A stretch of DNA of 64,000 nt. Source: Dreissena polymorpha. Taxonomy: Eukaryota > Mollusca > Bivalvia > Myida > Dreissenidae. Made by a program: the position numbers and the translations under genes. The notes under the pieces were generated by a model. It searched no databases and had not been told where the DNA came from. It saw only the letters and a list, made by a program, of their open reading frames with translations. The stretch lies in NCBI RefSeq assembly GCF_020536995.1, contig NC_068357.1, positions 65,749,378 through 65,813,377 on the forward strand. Direction: 5' to 3'. How positions within the stretch are numbered: the stretch's first letter is position 1; each line of letters begins with the position of its first letter. Positions 34,500-46,521 of the stretch are shown in pieces.

Positions 34500-35896
34500 A
34501 GCTCACCTGAGCACAATGTGCTCATGGTGAGCTTTTGTGATCGCCTTTTGTCCGTCGTCCGTCGTGCGTTGTGCGTCGTGCGGCGTCAACATTTGCCTTG
34601 TTAACACTCAAGAGGCCACATTAATTGTCAAATCTTCATGAAATTTGGTCAGAATATTGGTCTCAATAATATCTTGGATGAGTTTGAAAATGATTACGTT
34701 TGCTTGAAAAACATGGCTGCCAAGGGGCGGGGCATTTTTCGTTATATGGCAATATATGGCTATTGTAAAACCTTTTTAACACTCTAGAGGCAACATTTAT
34801 TGTCCGATCTTCATGAAACTTGGTCAGAAGATTCATCCCAATAATATTTTGAACGAGTTTGAAAATGAATTTGGTTGCTTTAAAACATGGCCACCAGGGG
34901 GCGGAGCATTTTTCCTTATATGGCTATATATTGCTATAGTAAAACCTTGTAAACACTCTAAAGGCCACATTTATTTTCCGATCTTCATGAAACTTGGTCA
35001 GAAGATTTGTCCTAATGATATTTTGGATGAGTTCGAAAATGGTTTCGGTTGCTTTAAAAACATGTCCAACAGGGGGCGGGACATTTTTCCTTATATGGCT
35101 ATATGTGGCTTTAGTAAAACCCTGTTAACACTCTAGAGGCCACATTTATTGTCCAATCTTCATGAAATTTGATCAGAAGATTGGTCTCAGTGATATCTTG
35201 GATGAGTTCGAAAATGGTTATGTTTGCTATAAAAAATGGCTGCCAAGGGGCGGGGCATTTTTCCTTATATGGCTATAAATAGCGATAGTAAAATCTTGTT
35301 AACACTCTAGAGGCCACATTTATTGTCCGATCTCATGAAACTTGATCAGAATATTTATTTCAATAAGATCTTGGACGAGTTAAAAAAAAATGATGCGGGT
35401 TGGTTGAAAAACATGGCCGCCAGGGGGCGGGGCACTTTTCCTTATATGGCTATAGTAAAACCTTGTTAACACTCTAAAGGCCACATTTATTTTCCGATCT
35501 TCATGAAACTTAGTCAGAAGATTTGTCCCAATGATATATTGGATGAGTTCGAAAATGGTTCCGGTTGGTAGAAAAACATGGCCGCCAAGGGGGCGTGGCA
35601 TTTTTTCCTTATATAGCTATAGTAAAACCTTGTTAACACTCTAGAAGCCATATTTATTGTCCGATCATCATGAAACTTGGTCAGAAGATTCGTCCAAATG
35701 ATATCTTGGACAAGTTCGAAAATGGTTCCAGTTGCTTGAAAAATATGGCCACCAGGGGCTGGGAATTTTTCTTTATATGGCTTCATGAATCTTCATGAAA
35801 CTTTGTCAGACTATTTGTTTAAATGATATCTTGGATGTGTATGAAAATGGTTTTGGTCTGTAGAAAAAGCGACTTTGGGCCTTTCAGGCCCTCTTG
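34500..35896 (+). mobile_element. Helentron/Pearl-like non-autonomous element with tandem core
   Basis: Left end AGCTCACCTGAGCACAATGT begins a perfect hairpin (AGCTCACC-TGAGCACA / TGTGCTCA-T-GGTGAGCT). The core is about seven copies of a 165-175 bp unit (AACACTCTAGAGGCCACATT, CTTCATGAAACTTGGTCAGA, GGGGCGGGGCATTTTTCCTT). The right end has the hairpin GGGCCTTTCAGGCCC and TCTTG. The TLR copy 1 block has no insertion at this site, which sets the limits. Hairpin-ended elements with tandem cores match Helentron-type and bivalve Pearl elements; that is inference. Confidence 0.75.
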
Positions 35897-35937
35897 TTTT
35901 TTTTGTTATAAATATAAACACTGCCATTTGTTTACAG

Positions 35938-38399
35938 ATTTTTGCTAGCTACTACATCACACTAACGACAACCTTTGCTATATCATTTTCAACGGCCTCG
36001 ACGTCGTGCAGCAAAGCCTTCTCTAAATGGCGTCCCACGTGGATGCCGTTACGCGACGAACTTCAATGCAAGCCGAATTGTGATGCCGACGTTACAAAAA
36101 GCAATATTTGGGGAAACTGGACCACCTACGACAAATGCTGCGCCTGCCACTCATGCGCATCGTGGGAGGGGAACGAAATTGACCTTGTCATCGAGTATGT
36201 GTCCGTTATGGGCAAAGCCTTGGTAATTGTTGAGGAACCCTTTGAGAAAGATTCCGTTTATAAGATAGAAGTACAATACGGAGAAATGTCAGAGTTTCCG
36301 AGCAATATATGCAACTGGGACGACGACGTAATGATTGGTACGCTGCTTGGGAGCGTGAGTATAGTGTCTTCGTTTATTGATTTCCGGGAAAATGTAGTAA
36401 CGATTGATCTGACGGGAAATAAAATCAGAAAAATACCTGACATTAATTGCCTTATTCGATTCGACTGGACACATTAAAACTTGCCGGGAACAAAATAGAC
36501 CTGTTGTCGAATACATCAATAGCCAGTCTAACATATTTGCGACACGTTGACTTGTCCAATAACATTTTGAAAGCAATTGATCCTAACACCTTGGTTAACC
36601 AAAACGTGAACATTTTAGTCGGATTTTTTTCTGGAAACGAGATTACGACAGTGGACGTTAGTAATTGGTTGAAGGAACGACCCTTTTGCGAATATGACTT
36701 CAGTAACAACAAAATAAGCCAGCTGAGAAACACCAAAAACATAACACTAAATCCGGATAAAATCTATGGAACTGGACTTTTGATTCTTGCAGGTAACTTG
36801 ATCAATACATTTCCTGACATGAAAACACTGTTAAACCTTGATAGTCTTAATGTGTTCGGATCGTTGATCAATTTCGGATTCGATTTGCGGAACGTCCCAT
36901 TAACGTGTGATTGCCACATGCAGCCTTACCACCATCTTGCCAGCAGCACGTTGGTACAGCTGTGGAGAGACTATTTCAACATGACGTGTGCCAGTCCAGA
37001 ATCTTTAAAAGACGCGTCCATCTTCAATGTTGACCCACATGACTTTGTATGCGAGCTTACACAGGCGGACAAATGCCCTCGGGGATGCAAGTGCATTGAT
37101 CAACCTCAAAACGACACCCTATACATCGATTGCGAAAGCGCAAACCTTCTGGAAATGCCAACCGAGTTGCCACCGTCGCCCTTTTCAAACAAGATCTCTC
37201 TTAACTTGGCTAAAAATGATATAACCGCACTCGCAGATGTGACATACCTTAACAAGCTTTCGCTTTTCAATTTGTCTCGTAATGATCTGGACGAAGTCGG
37301 CAATAACATTTTAGGAAAGCTCGAGAATGCCATAATTGACATCGGAATAAACCATCGAATCAGAGTTCTACCGCGTTTGATTCAGTATAGGAATGTCTGT
37401 GAAACAGTGCTCTCTAAATTGATAGTGGATTGCAACTGTGAAACTCTGTGGATTGAAAGCTGGCTTAAAACGCGGTCATGTGACAATATTGACCAATCGA
37501 ATTACTTCAAGTGTCAGGTACCTGGTAAAGGTACAATTTATAGTACAGAGTTCTCTGAAAGTTTACTTGACTGTCAACATGACCTCACGCATTTGATTTC
37601 AATACCCATATTATGTTCAACGGTCCTGGTTATTGTCGGTGCCATTGTAACTTACATATTTAGGTATGAAGCACTTGTCATCTGGTTAAAACTTACGCAC
37701 AGTAGCGACTTTGCCAGCTTCTCATACGACGTAGCGTTGAGCTTTAATTCAGAGGACGAAAGGTTACGTAAGTGGGTCATCAAAACCCTTGTTCCTGCAC
37801 TTCACAATGAAGGCTATAGGACGTTCATGCCGTTCGTTGATGTAGAGCGTGGTGCTGACAGAACAACGGGTGTTATTGAAGCCTTTAAAGATAGTCGGAA
37901 CTTTGTCCTCATTTTGTCAACCAGCTACTTGATTGATGGTAAAGCTCCAGAAAACGACATAGAAGAAGCAAATGAACTAGAACGAAAGTGGATCGAGAAC
38001 GAATGGAAATATGCTTGGCACCTGTTCATAACTGATCGTCGCAGGAAGGCAATAATCGTCAACTACGATCACATATCAGCCTCTCAAGTAGCCGACAAGA
38101 AAATAAAAGCCATTCTAAGAGTCGGCGACATGGTTAATTTTGGAAATCATAACGACGACATGCTCCAAACTATTATCCAGAAGATAGAACAACGAGTAAA
38201 ACGGACAGGAACGGACGATTTTGTAGAATTAAGGGTGAGGCCAAACGCGAATCAAAGGACAGCGTGGTCAATTGGTTCAACAAGAGAACGTTCTGCTGTT
38301 TCAATGACTTTCAGCCGGCAGAGTACCATTACGCCCAAAGTAATTCACGTGACACCGGCGTTAATAAAATTTCGTACAAACTATGTAGACACAAAATAA
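35938..38399 (+). pseudogene. Toll-like receptor copy 2, frameshifted
   Basis: From the conserved acceptor (TTTACAG, exon from 35938) the frame follows copy 1 closely up to about 36454, where TTCGA is doubled (36455-36464). The 5 added bases shift the frame, which then meets TAA at 36475. Downstream the original frame is open again for more than 630 codons to 38397, with both cysteine clusters, the membrane segment and the TIR domain (YDVALSFNSED). So there is one lesion in an otherwise kept gene: either a very recent pseudogene, an allele, or an assembly error. Near the C-terminus it has 31 residues (RTAWSIGSTRERS to PKVIH) that copy 1 lacks. The Helentron-like element sits about 40 bases upstream of the acceptor. 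Confidence 0.85.
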
Positions 38400-38740
38400 C
38401 GCTACTGAACTTGTATTGCGTAAATGCTTATACATTCTATCAATTGTTTGCCCCACTATGTTAGTTTGTTGTTGTTGTTTTTCATCATTTTTTCCTCTTT
38501 TCAGTTTGTTTAGGCATTCCGTTCATGAACTTGCCATTTCGTATACGTTTGGTCAACGTTTTTGTATGTGTACCTTTAACATCAAGCATGCTGTGAAATT
38601 ATCTGCTCGTTTTGTTTTGTTTCATGTTACATGTATAGTCCTGTTCATTATACTAAAGCGGATACCCACCTCAATATAAAAACCATTGAATCGGGAGCTT
38701 AGGTACTGCTGAATACCCATTCAGAAAATATTTATGACAA

Positions 38741-39212
38741 ATTAAATTCAAGTTTTGGTAAATTGACAAAATTAAAAAAAGTTGTTTCAGATTGGCAAAT
38801 TTTCGATTTAGTTATGATATTTGTGAGGAAACAGTAATACTGAACATTTACCATGCTCTAATATAACCATTATATGCATTTTTTGACGATTTAAAAACCC
38901 GAAAATTATAAAGCGTTTCAACGCGAAACGATTGAATAATTTGAAGAGTTCTGTTGTTGTCGTTATATTTTGTGAAACTACGATAATTGCTTATATATAG
39001 TATAAAATACAATTAACATTGTATGCGGAAGAATGGTCTATGTCGCAGACTTTTTACGCCAGGACTCCAGGGGTCAGTGGTTCGAGCCCTCAGGAGGGTT
39101 ACTTTTTTCAATTTTATTCTTGATTTTTTACTGGAGCTTTTTAGAGCATATGTTTACATTTATAAATAGAAAACATTTCATGACAAAATCTGTGAAAAGG
39201 CCCCTTTAATTT
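38741..39212. mobile_element. tRNA-derived SINE insertion
   Basis: Absent from the matching place in copy 1 (near 27875). At 39030-39100 it has an A-box-like AATGGTCTATGTCGCAGACT and a B box GGTTCGAGCCC (39079-39089), in the order and spacing of a tRNA head with a longer variable arm. The folded acceptor stem of a working tRNA is not evident. The flank AATTTAAT on either side may be a target duplication. Confidence 0.6.
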
Positions 39213-39859
39213 AATATTTTTGCATGACATTATATTTTGTTATTAAAATGTTTTTATTTATATTATGAAGGTGTGTTGACTTTTGTGGTGAAATCGTATC
39301 AGAACTACGGTAGAAAACCATCCTTTTTAGTTGTGTTTCTGTTATATTTTGAATTTGACATTATAGCAGAATAATTTGAAATTGTTGTTCTGTCCTTTGT
39401 TCTTTGTATTCACCTTTGAAACCCACAAAATGTATTAGTATTGACATGTTTAGTTGACCAATTACAATATTTGTAAAGTTTGTATTTGGCGCCATGATTT
39501 CAAGAAAAATGTATAAGCATGACTAATTTAATCTAACCGTGAACATTTAACGTGCGTCTATTGCTCATTTACTTAACGCTTTTGTCGGCTGCAGGACAAC
39601 GCACCTGCCAACCTCATCGCAGAGATTTGAAGGGAACCAGCATAGCTGGATCAAATCCCTTTCTTCATAACCAACCACGTGATAATAGCCTAGCCACGTG
39701 GTACAATAATTTTACCGTTGTTATTTTTACTTTTTTTTAATTTTGGTAATTAATGTTTTTATTATGAACCTAAACTTATACACTTTTTTCAAAATATAAA
39801 AAATGATATTGCTTTGTCATAATATTATACTTAAAACAATAAATATCTTTAAAAAGATA

Positions 39860-41010
39860 CACGGCGACGCGTTGATTGTGGTTGGAGTTTGTGAAAGGAA
39901 AAGAGTTCAATGAATGGGATCAAGGATAGCGAATGCCTTTTTCTGTGCAGTTCTTAGCTGCATCACACGCAGTACGGGATGTTACGCGGAGTTTTCGCGG
40001 CTTATTTTACATTATTACATATTGCTGGTCATAAACCTATAGATACAAAACAGAAAACCAAAAGAAGAATGGAAGTGAAATTAAAACATATGAGTCAACC
40101 GGCCACACGCGAAGTATCCGTACGTATTTTTAATATTTATACGCGCGTTCTTTGAACAAACTTGTTTTAGTGGTTTGTCGGGCATTGCTATTTGATTCGA
40201 TTATTAACAGTATCGAGAATCATCGCGCTCATGCTTAATTCACTAGTCAATATGGTGGACTAATTCTTGTTAAATTAATCAAAAATAATATTTATCATGG
40301 TATTGTTGAAAACACATTAAGAATCTATTATTGACATACCATATTTATATCGCTGAATATCTTCATTTAACATATTTCTGGTCTAAAGAAAATTCCTGTT
40401 CAACTAGTTCACGCGATAGCGTCTATATTATATAACGATTATTTTACTGGCCGCGAACTCAGGTCAGCACATAAGGTAGTCGTGAAGACGCAGCGATGAC
40501 CTGTAAATAAACTCTGACATTCACACACACTGGCCGCGAACTGACCCCGATACCTCGCGGGTTGAAATGCAATGCATTAAAGTGATGCCACGGTTCCACT
40601 GCTTTTTATGATTTTACATGTTAACATGTTGACAGGAATATAGAAGTCAGTACTAAAAGAACATAGCCTTTAAGTACAAACGCTCTTGCGCTGGCAATCC
40701 TCTGAAAATAACAGGTGCACGCACAAACTGTATTGATGTCGAGAGTTGAGTGTAAAACTGTTCTATTCATTAAGCCTTTTCATTAGAGATTACAATTGTT
40801 TCATGCAGTTAAACAGTGTTACAAAGACGCGGACATGTTTCCAATGTTCTGGTGGTATACTCAAATCAGCCAATGGAATAAATGAAGTGTATTCATTCTT
40901 GTCTAGCCGCGGGAAATTGTATTTGAATTTTATTGGAAACTTACACAGGTCAGGTAATGTCAAAATTGACGTTAAACAGATACGCCGAAAAAAATGGTAC
41001 CAACTCTGGT
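39860..41010. other. Stretch present only in TLR block 2
   Basis: It lies between sequences that are adjacent in copy 1 (near 28500). It holds no recognisable element; a 117 codon open frame at 40746-41099 resembles nothing I know. It is an insertion here or a deletion in copy 1. Confidence 0.45.
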
Positions 41011-41130
41011 TTGGGATGGCAGAGTTGTATGTGAGGACAAGGAACGACAACTCTGCGTATAGATTACGCACATACAAGTCAATGCATCAATACAAGTGAA
41101 CACGGCGTTGGGTACGAATATATTTCCTTT

Positions 41131-42009
41131 TTGAATGAATATGTTTTTGTTAAGTTCATATATCTTTATAGGAAACACAAACATTTTACATTATTACGTT
41201 GAATAATAGGCATTAAATGTAAATATTTTTATATTGTGTACTTTTGTGAATTTTTATTGTAGAGTTAATATACTAGTTTAATTAATTTAAAAAACGTAAG
41301 AAGTGCGATTTCAAACAAAACTCAAATTATACAAGCCAAATATATAATCAAAATTGTATTTCAAAACGAATGTAGCGAGCTGATTCACAATAATGAGGCA
41401 TTACACGGTTAAAAATATGACGAACTCGATATTTCTTTCTTTATTAATGTTACTTCTCGTCACATCTGGTCATTTTGACTAGCAATGTTCCGATGATTAT
41501 TTCTAAAACAATGTTTTAAAAACATGTTCACACATTGTCAAAATGACATTTTTCCCAACTTTTTTTCACAGATTCAAAAAATTAACAAAAACGTTGCCCA
41601 CATATGAAAAAATAATTACTATGGTTTTTAAACACATTTAGTTAAAAAAACACACTTATATAGTAAATAATAAATAACATTGTACATCAAGGAGAAAAAT
41701 TACACTAATGATTTTGATTCATAATGCAAATATAGTGGGTTTTTTTAATTTGTATTGATCAATTGAACTTGATAAAATATAGAACGTTACAAACGCGAAT
41801 CAATTGAACATTTTGGAATGTTTCAGCTGATTCGTTAACTTGTGTAGTAAAACTAGGTCCAATTTTATCGAGTATAAAACCACGGCTGTTAATCACGGGC
41901 GCCTCTCCCTTTTTTGCAGTGCATATATAAATGATCCAATGCTACTTCCGGTGTCGCTAAGGACCGGATGTTTTGGAATGTCATGGATAATTCAACAGTG
42001 AGTATGTTT
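41131..42009. other. Intergenic, nothing recognised
   Basis: AT-rich spacer. The bases just before 42010 (TACTTCCGGTGTCGCTAAGG) resemble TACTTCCGGTGTTAAGG before the THAP start at 18480, which may mean a shared repeat. Confidence 0.4.
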
Positions 42010-43360
42010 ATTTTTCAACATATTTCGCATTATTGTAAACATCGGGCAATTTAGTGCGATTAAGCGAAGATTTATCCATTCACAAATGTACAGAAACATG
42101 GGATAACAACCCGTTTGGAAACGTGATTACCTTTATAAGTTGTGGAATGAATGAGTCTTTAACAGAAAATCGATGTATTTTGCCTGTGTTACGAGCAAAT
42201 TTCCACACAAGGAAAGCGCTTACATAATCAAACAATTGCTTTGAACACGTATTAGATGTTCAATGCACAAAAACATGGCTTCTTGTCGATCTAATAGACA
42301 ATGTTGTATTTTCCCAACAGAGATGGAGCCAATGCCAAGGAGATAGGAGGTGGCGCCGATGCACTGTTCAGCTATTTTATTTTTCGATGCCGACCATAAA
42401 CTTTTTGTGTCGTATTCCAGGTTGAGCGTTCGATCTTTTATTTTTCTTAATTCGACCATAATGAAATATAATAAAAAAGTGAAGTCTGCATAATTATAAA
42501 GAAACATTCGTTTCTAAGAGAATTTGAAGATAACTGTCATTGAATATACTATAAAACTTGAAAGACTCTCGAGTATAATAAAAAAACCTAAACGATCAAA
42601 GCCGGAGATATCCTATTTGTTTGCATATTTAGTAGGAACAAACGACGTAATTAAGTTTCGTTGACCTTTGCATTTTACTGAATTAAGCAAATGGAATAGA
42701 GGAAAAAACTCGTCGTTTCAAGTAGAAGTAATATCTTTTAATTATTTCGAGGATTATATTACTGTATCAACACATTTGTTGTAGAAAATAATATGTTTAG
42801 AATTTTAGGAATCTAATCTAATTATAGGATTTATTAAATATTACATTTTTGGGGATTATATATTTACATTTCTTAAAGGATGTCTATTTGTTCTATATAT
42901 ATTTGGATTAAAGTATTTACGTTGACAAATAACAAGAAATATGGAAAATGAACATTATCTATCAAATGCAAGTCATGTGATGATTTATATATCGTGTATT
43001 GACACCACCTCCTGTCATTAGCGCCACCTCCTTGGCATTGGCTCGATCTCTTTTGAATTTTTCTATTTTTTTATTTATTAGATCTGCAAGAAGGCAGTAT
43101 GTTTGTGCATGCAGCAACTAGTATATGTTGAACGCAATCGTTTGATGACGTTCGCGAATTCATCCGGTGGAAATTCGCTCGTCAAACGGGAAAAAGACAT
43201 CGATTTGCTTTCAAAAACTGCACCATGCCGCAACTTATAAAGGTCCTCACGAATTCAAATGGGTTTTGATTGTATGTTTCTGTAATTTTCGAATGAATTA
43301 ATCTTCCGTAAATCGCACTAAATTGTCCGATTATTTAAATGATAAAAAATATGTTGGAAA
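42010..43360. mobile_element. Foldback element with about 355 bp arms
   Basis: 42010-42365 returns inverted at 43005-43360: GGGCAATTTAGTGCGATT, ACCTTTATAAGTTG, AATCGATGT, GAGCCAATGCCAAGGAG occur in both arms in mirrored order, with moderate divergence. The 640 base centre has no recognised frame. No transposase seen; family unknown. Confidence 0.75.
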
Positions 43361-43805
43361 ACAAGAAACCGTCGGAGACGGGTGATGCTCCCCAAAGTTT
43401 TTTTTTGTCACAATATTGCACTATATATTCAGATAAAAGGAAACGTCTTGAGGAGCAGAACTTTGGACAAAACAAGAAACCGTCGGAGACGGGTGATGCT
43501 CCCCAAAGGTTTTTTGTCACAATATTGCACTATATATTCAGATAAAAGGAAACGTCTAGTAGTTGGGGGGACAAGAATTGCACTATATGTACAGTTTATA
43601 GAAAATTTCAAAGGGCCATAACTCTGTGAAAAATCATCCGACCAGAACCGGCTGATAATATGCACATCTCCTCTTAGTAGTGAAGCTTCCCATAAAGTTT
43701 AATTGAATTCCGGTCATTAATTGCTGAGAAATAGCCCAGACAAAAATTGTGCACGGACGGACATACACACGGACGGACAAAGCGGCGACTATATGCTCCC
43801 CCCAA
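43361..43805 (-). mobile_element. AACAAGAAACCGTCGGAGACGG repeat (Helentron-like, reversed)
   Basis: AACAAGAAACCGTCGGAGAC is present twice (43361 and 43470) because about 109 bases are duplicated. Downstream are CAAAGGGCCATAACTCTGTG and GACGGACATACACACGGACG. A fuller copy lies at 57405-57955. Read on the - strand, it ends in a CCGTC hairpin and TCTTGTT like the other Helentron-like repeats. Confidence 0.6.
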
Positions 43806-44368
43806 CAATTTTTCATGAACCCGGTCTTATTCAACGCAGAAATGAATTTCCTTTTTGGAAATGTATATATCTTGCTATATTTCTACACATGCTGGGTCAA
43901 ATTTTAAGAAATAAAACGATACACAATTCGCTTGACCTACTTGATACCGATCAGACAGAATTCATGAATGAAAACTCCAGTTGTAAAGACACACCTTCGC
44001 ATTGGACCAATGGAATCACTCGTGTGTTTAAAATGTCAGTTTGTTGAAATGTACAAACAAATGTTTCAAACGGCGCTGGACAGTTAGTTTTGATGCATAA
44101 TGCGACGGCAAGCACGGTAAGAATGTTTTTTATACGTTTTATTGAATTATGGTATCGAGGTCCGTGAACTTTGCAAGGAAAATGCCTTTTACTCCGTGGA
44201 GATTTCAGTCTTAAATACTGTCTGATCGATGTTAATTGGGCCATGCGAGTTGTGTATCGTGTTATTTCTTAAAAGTTGACCCAGTATTTGTAAAAATATT
44301 GCAAGACATGTACATTTCCAGAAAGGAAATTCATTTCTGCGTTGAATAAGACCGGGTTCATGAAAATC
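43806..44368. mobile_element. MITE with about 160 bp inverted ends
   Basis: Left TTTTTCATGAACCCGGTCTT, CAACGCAGAAATGAATTTCC and AACGATACACAATTCGCTTG recur inverted at 44210-44368. The centre (43970-44205) is non-coding as far as I can see. Confidence 0.82.
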
Positions 44369-44726
44369 GCTGCACAATTGATGAAGTAATGGCTGTTTTC
44401 GGGTGATTTCGAGTTGAATATATTTGAAAGGGATTTTTTTAAAGAAAAGTTGATTTTTCGTTATAATATGATTATTTATCATTCAAAATGATGTTTTCAC
44501 TAGTTAATTTAGCCACACGCTAATTAACCACCTGTGGATCATAGTGTTCGTAAAACTGTTGATAAATACATATATTATGGTTACTTTATAGTCTATACAT
44601 TTCAACACGATAACCTTATGTTACAATACTGCAAAAATATGTGTCAAATGTTTCGTAAAACATATCTAAGCGTCAAATATCCCGGGCAAATATCACTATA
44701 ATTCTATGTGCATAATATAATATATA
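44369..44726. other. Spacer, nothing recognised
   Basis: AT-rich sequence between the MITE and the 9 bp target duplication of the next element. Confidence 0.4.
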
Positions 44727-44735
44727 GTGCAAACC

Positions 44736-44865
44736 GGTAATGTAACGACTCGCCCCCTTAACGACTCGCCCCATAACGACTCGCCCCACTTTTTATAACG
44801 ACTCGCCCCACATGTATAATGACTCGCCCCACATATATAACGACTCGCCCTATCAAAATAAAATG
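44736..44865 (+). repeat. Left terminal subrepeat array (TAACGACTCGCCCC)
   Basis: Six units of TAACGACTCGCCCC with spacers CTT, AT, ACTTTTTA, ACATG, ACATA; the fifth has TAATGACTCG and the sixth CGCCCTA. Spacers of the first three units equal those at the right end, so both ends derive from one array. Confidence 0.92.
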
Positions 44866-45890
44866 TTATATTATATATGGTAATATAAATGAAATCAATT
44901 CATAATATGAATTTAATGTTCGGCATTGTTTGATAACCATCGTTTAGCGGTTTTTTGCCTTATACCTGACCTTATATACGTCTATTGCAGGCATATTCTG
45001 AGAAGTAATAATTGTTATTTAATGATGTTTTTTTTACATCTGTGTTCAGTGACAATATTATCATAAAGCAACACTATTGGATCATGTCATACTTTCCTTT
45101 ATATTTATAAAAAGAAGCAAAGGCTAAGAACATATCGACAATTAAAGATTCCCAGGTTAAATTACTCAAGAATTAAGGATTATCGTTATAAAGGAGACCG
45201 ATGAATTAACAACATAATTGACAGGTACATTACCGCGGGCGGGTGATGACAATCAACAATACACGTGTCATAATCGCGAAAGCGTGTAATACCTTGCTAC
45301 GTGGTAAAGATATTTTCATATATACGGGTATTGAAAGGTAAGAAAAATGAAAAAAGGTCTTTGCCGAAATTTATTTTTTGCAGAAATTTTACGGACACAA
45401 TTTATCTGTAAGATAATTTTTTATTTATAATTTTAAAATTACCATTATAATTTTAAATCTACCTATTTATTACCTGTTGATCTGAATACACAACACACTT
45501 TAAAAGATATTTTTTCATATTATAAAAATGCGTATCAGTCCTTTTGTGTTTTTCACACAAACTTTAAAATGCTAATCATATGGCGTTTCTTTTAAATTTT
45601 GGTGTGAACAATTAGCGCGGAAAGTTTTCAATGGTTTCAAATAAACATTAAATGCTAATTAAATGGCGGTTCTTTTAATTTGTAGGTGTGAACAATTATC
45701 GCGGAAAATTTGCAATGGTTTCAAATAAACAAGAAACCATTCGTGATAAATCAATTAATTCCACGATTTGTTTAATTACTTTAATGGTTATAACTTTAAT
45801 TGAGTAATACGTGCCACTGCGGAGTTTAGTATTTAAAGATGTATACATGGTAGTATACCATTATTTAAAATTGATAATTCGACTAACACC

Positions 45891-46521
45891 ATGCCTGTGC
45901 CTCCTTGTTTGTTTTGCCTACTACGGGTGTACCATAACTCCAGAGCGGTGACATGTGACAACTGTTCACGGTGGCATCAGATAAAATGTGGTAACACTGG
46001 TAAATACTTCTAAAACGTACAATCGAAGATAAATTATTTCTTTGCGTTGTAGTATTTTCGTGTGTCAACTTTGCACTCTGTATTTGCAGCGCAGCATCGT
46101 TTACCTATATATATGAACAAACTTTCAAGCAAATACGTTATACAGTTTATAAATATTTAAGTATATAATTTCAGGGATCACAGATGAGCAATACGACGCC
46201 ACTGTTGCCGAAAATCGGGATCTTCAATTTGTGTGTATGCGCTGTCGGCACAACAACACCGATGAGAATGGTGATCTGATGGACGAGATAGTCAACTCGA
46301 TACCGGATTCGACAAACACCACCATGGAATCAACGACAACGTCAGCCATGTCACTCCTTGAAGAGGAAATGGAAGTTGACCACGCGTTCGACATCACACG
46401 ACCGGAACGGGAACTCCCATCGGAAGAAATGGAGCAGTCGCTACATGACGCCACAGTGACGGACATCGTACCCACTGCTCCAGTCACCTTGAAGATAAAA
46501 CGAGCGTTCCATCTCAACTAG
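45891..46521 (+). CDS. PHD-like zinc-finger protein carried by the mobile element
   Basis: Exon 1 is 45891-45999 (donor GTAAAT) and exon 2 is 46175-46521 (acceptor TTTCAG), joined in phase 1, giving 151 residues and the stop TAG. AATAAA occurs at 46620 and 46632. Residues 6-60 form a C-x2-C-x12-C-x2-C-x3-H-x3-C-x23-C-x2-C finger (CLFC, CDNCSRWHQIKC, CMRC), like the PHD-type finger at the N-terminus of many bivalve transposon-linked proteins. The histidine comes directly after W28, where PHD fingers usually have one residue between them. Residues 62-151 are acidic and Ser/Thr-rich, without a known domain. Both exons are free of lesions although no transposase accompanies them. The role may be DNA or histone binding; that is inference. 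Confidence 0.72.

Larger units (their letters stand above)
30515..41130. repeat. Segmental duplication, copy 2 (TLR block)
   Basis: Colinear with copy 1 apart from insertions: foldback elements (30647-32565), a Helentron-like element (34500-35896), a SINE (about 38741-39212) and about 1.15 kb at about 39860-41010 absent from copy 1. The TLR coding part is about 95% alike; flanks look somewhat less alike. Confidence 0.87.

Noticed and set aside
39030-39105. Possible functional tRNA gene
   Set aside because: A and B box-like parts are present, but no proper acceptor stem is seen and the stretch lies in an insertion absent from the paralogous block; called a tRNA-derived SINE.
40746-41099. 117 codon open frame
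   Set aside because: No recognisable domain, not flanked by splice signals, and only partly present in the matching TLR block 1.
42295-42365. Possible exon (GANAKEIGGGADALF reading after CAACAG)
   Set aside because: It lies in the arm of an inverted repeat, has no homologue known to me, and the mirrored arm does not keep the frame.
46224-46517. Minus-strand frame opposite the zinc-finger exon
   Set aside because: Serine-rich shadow of the real exon, without splice or start evidence.
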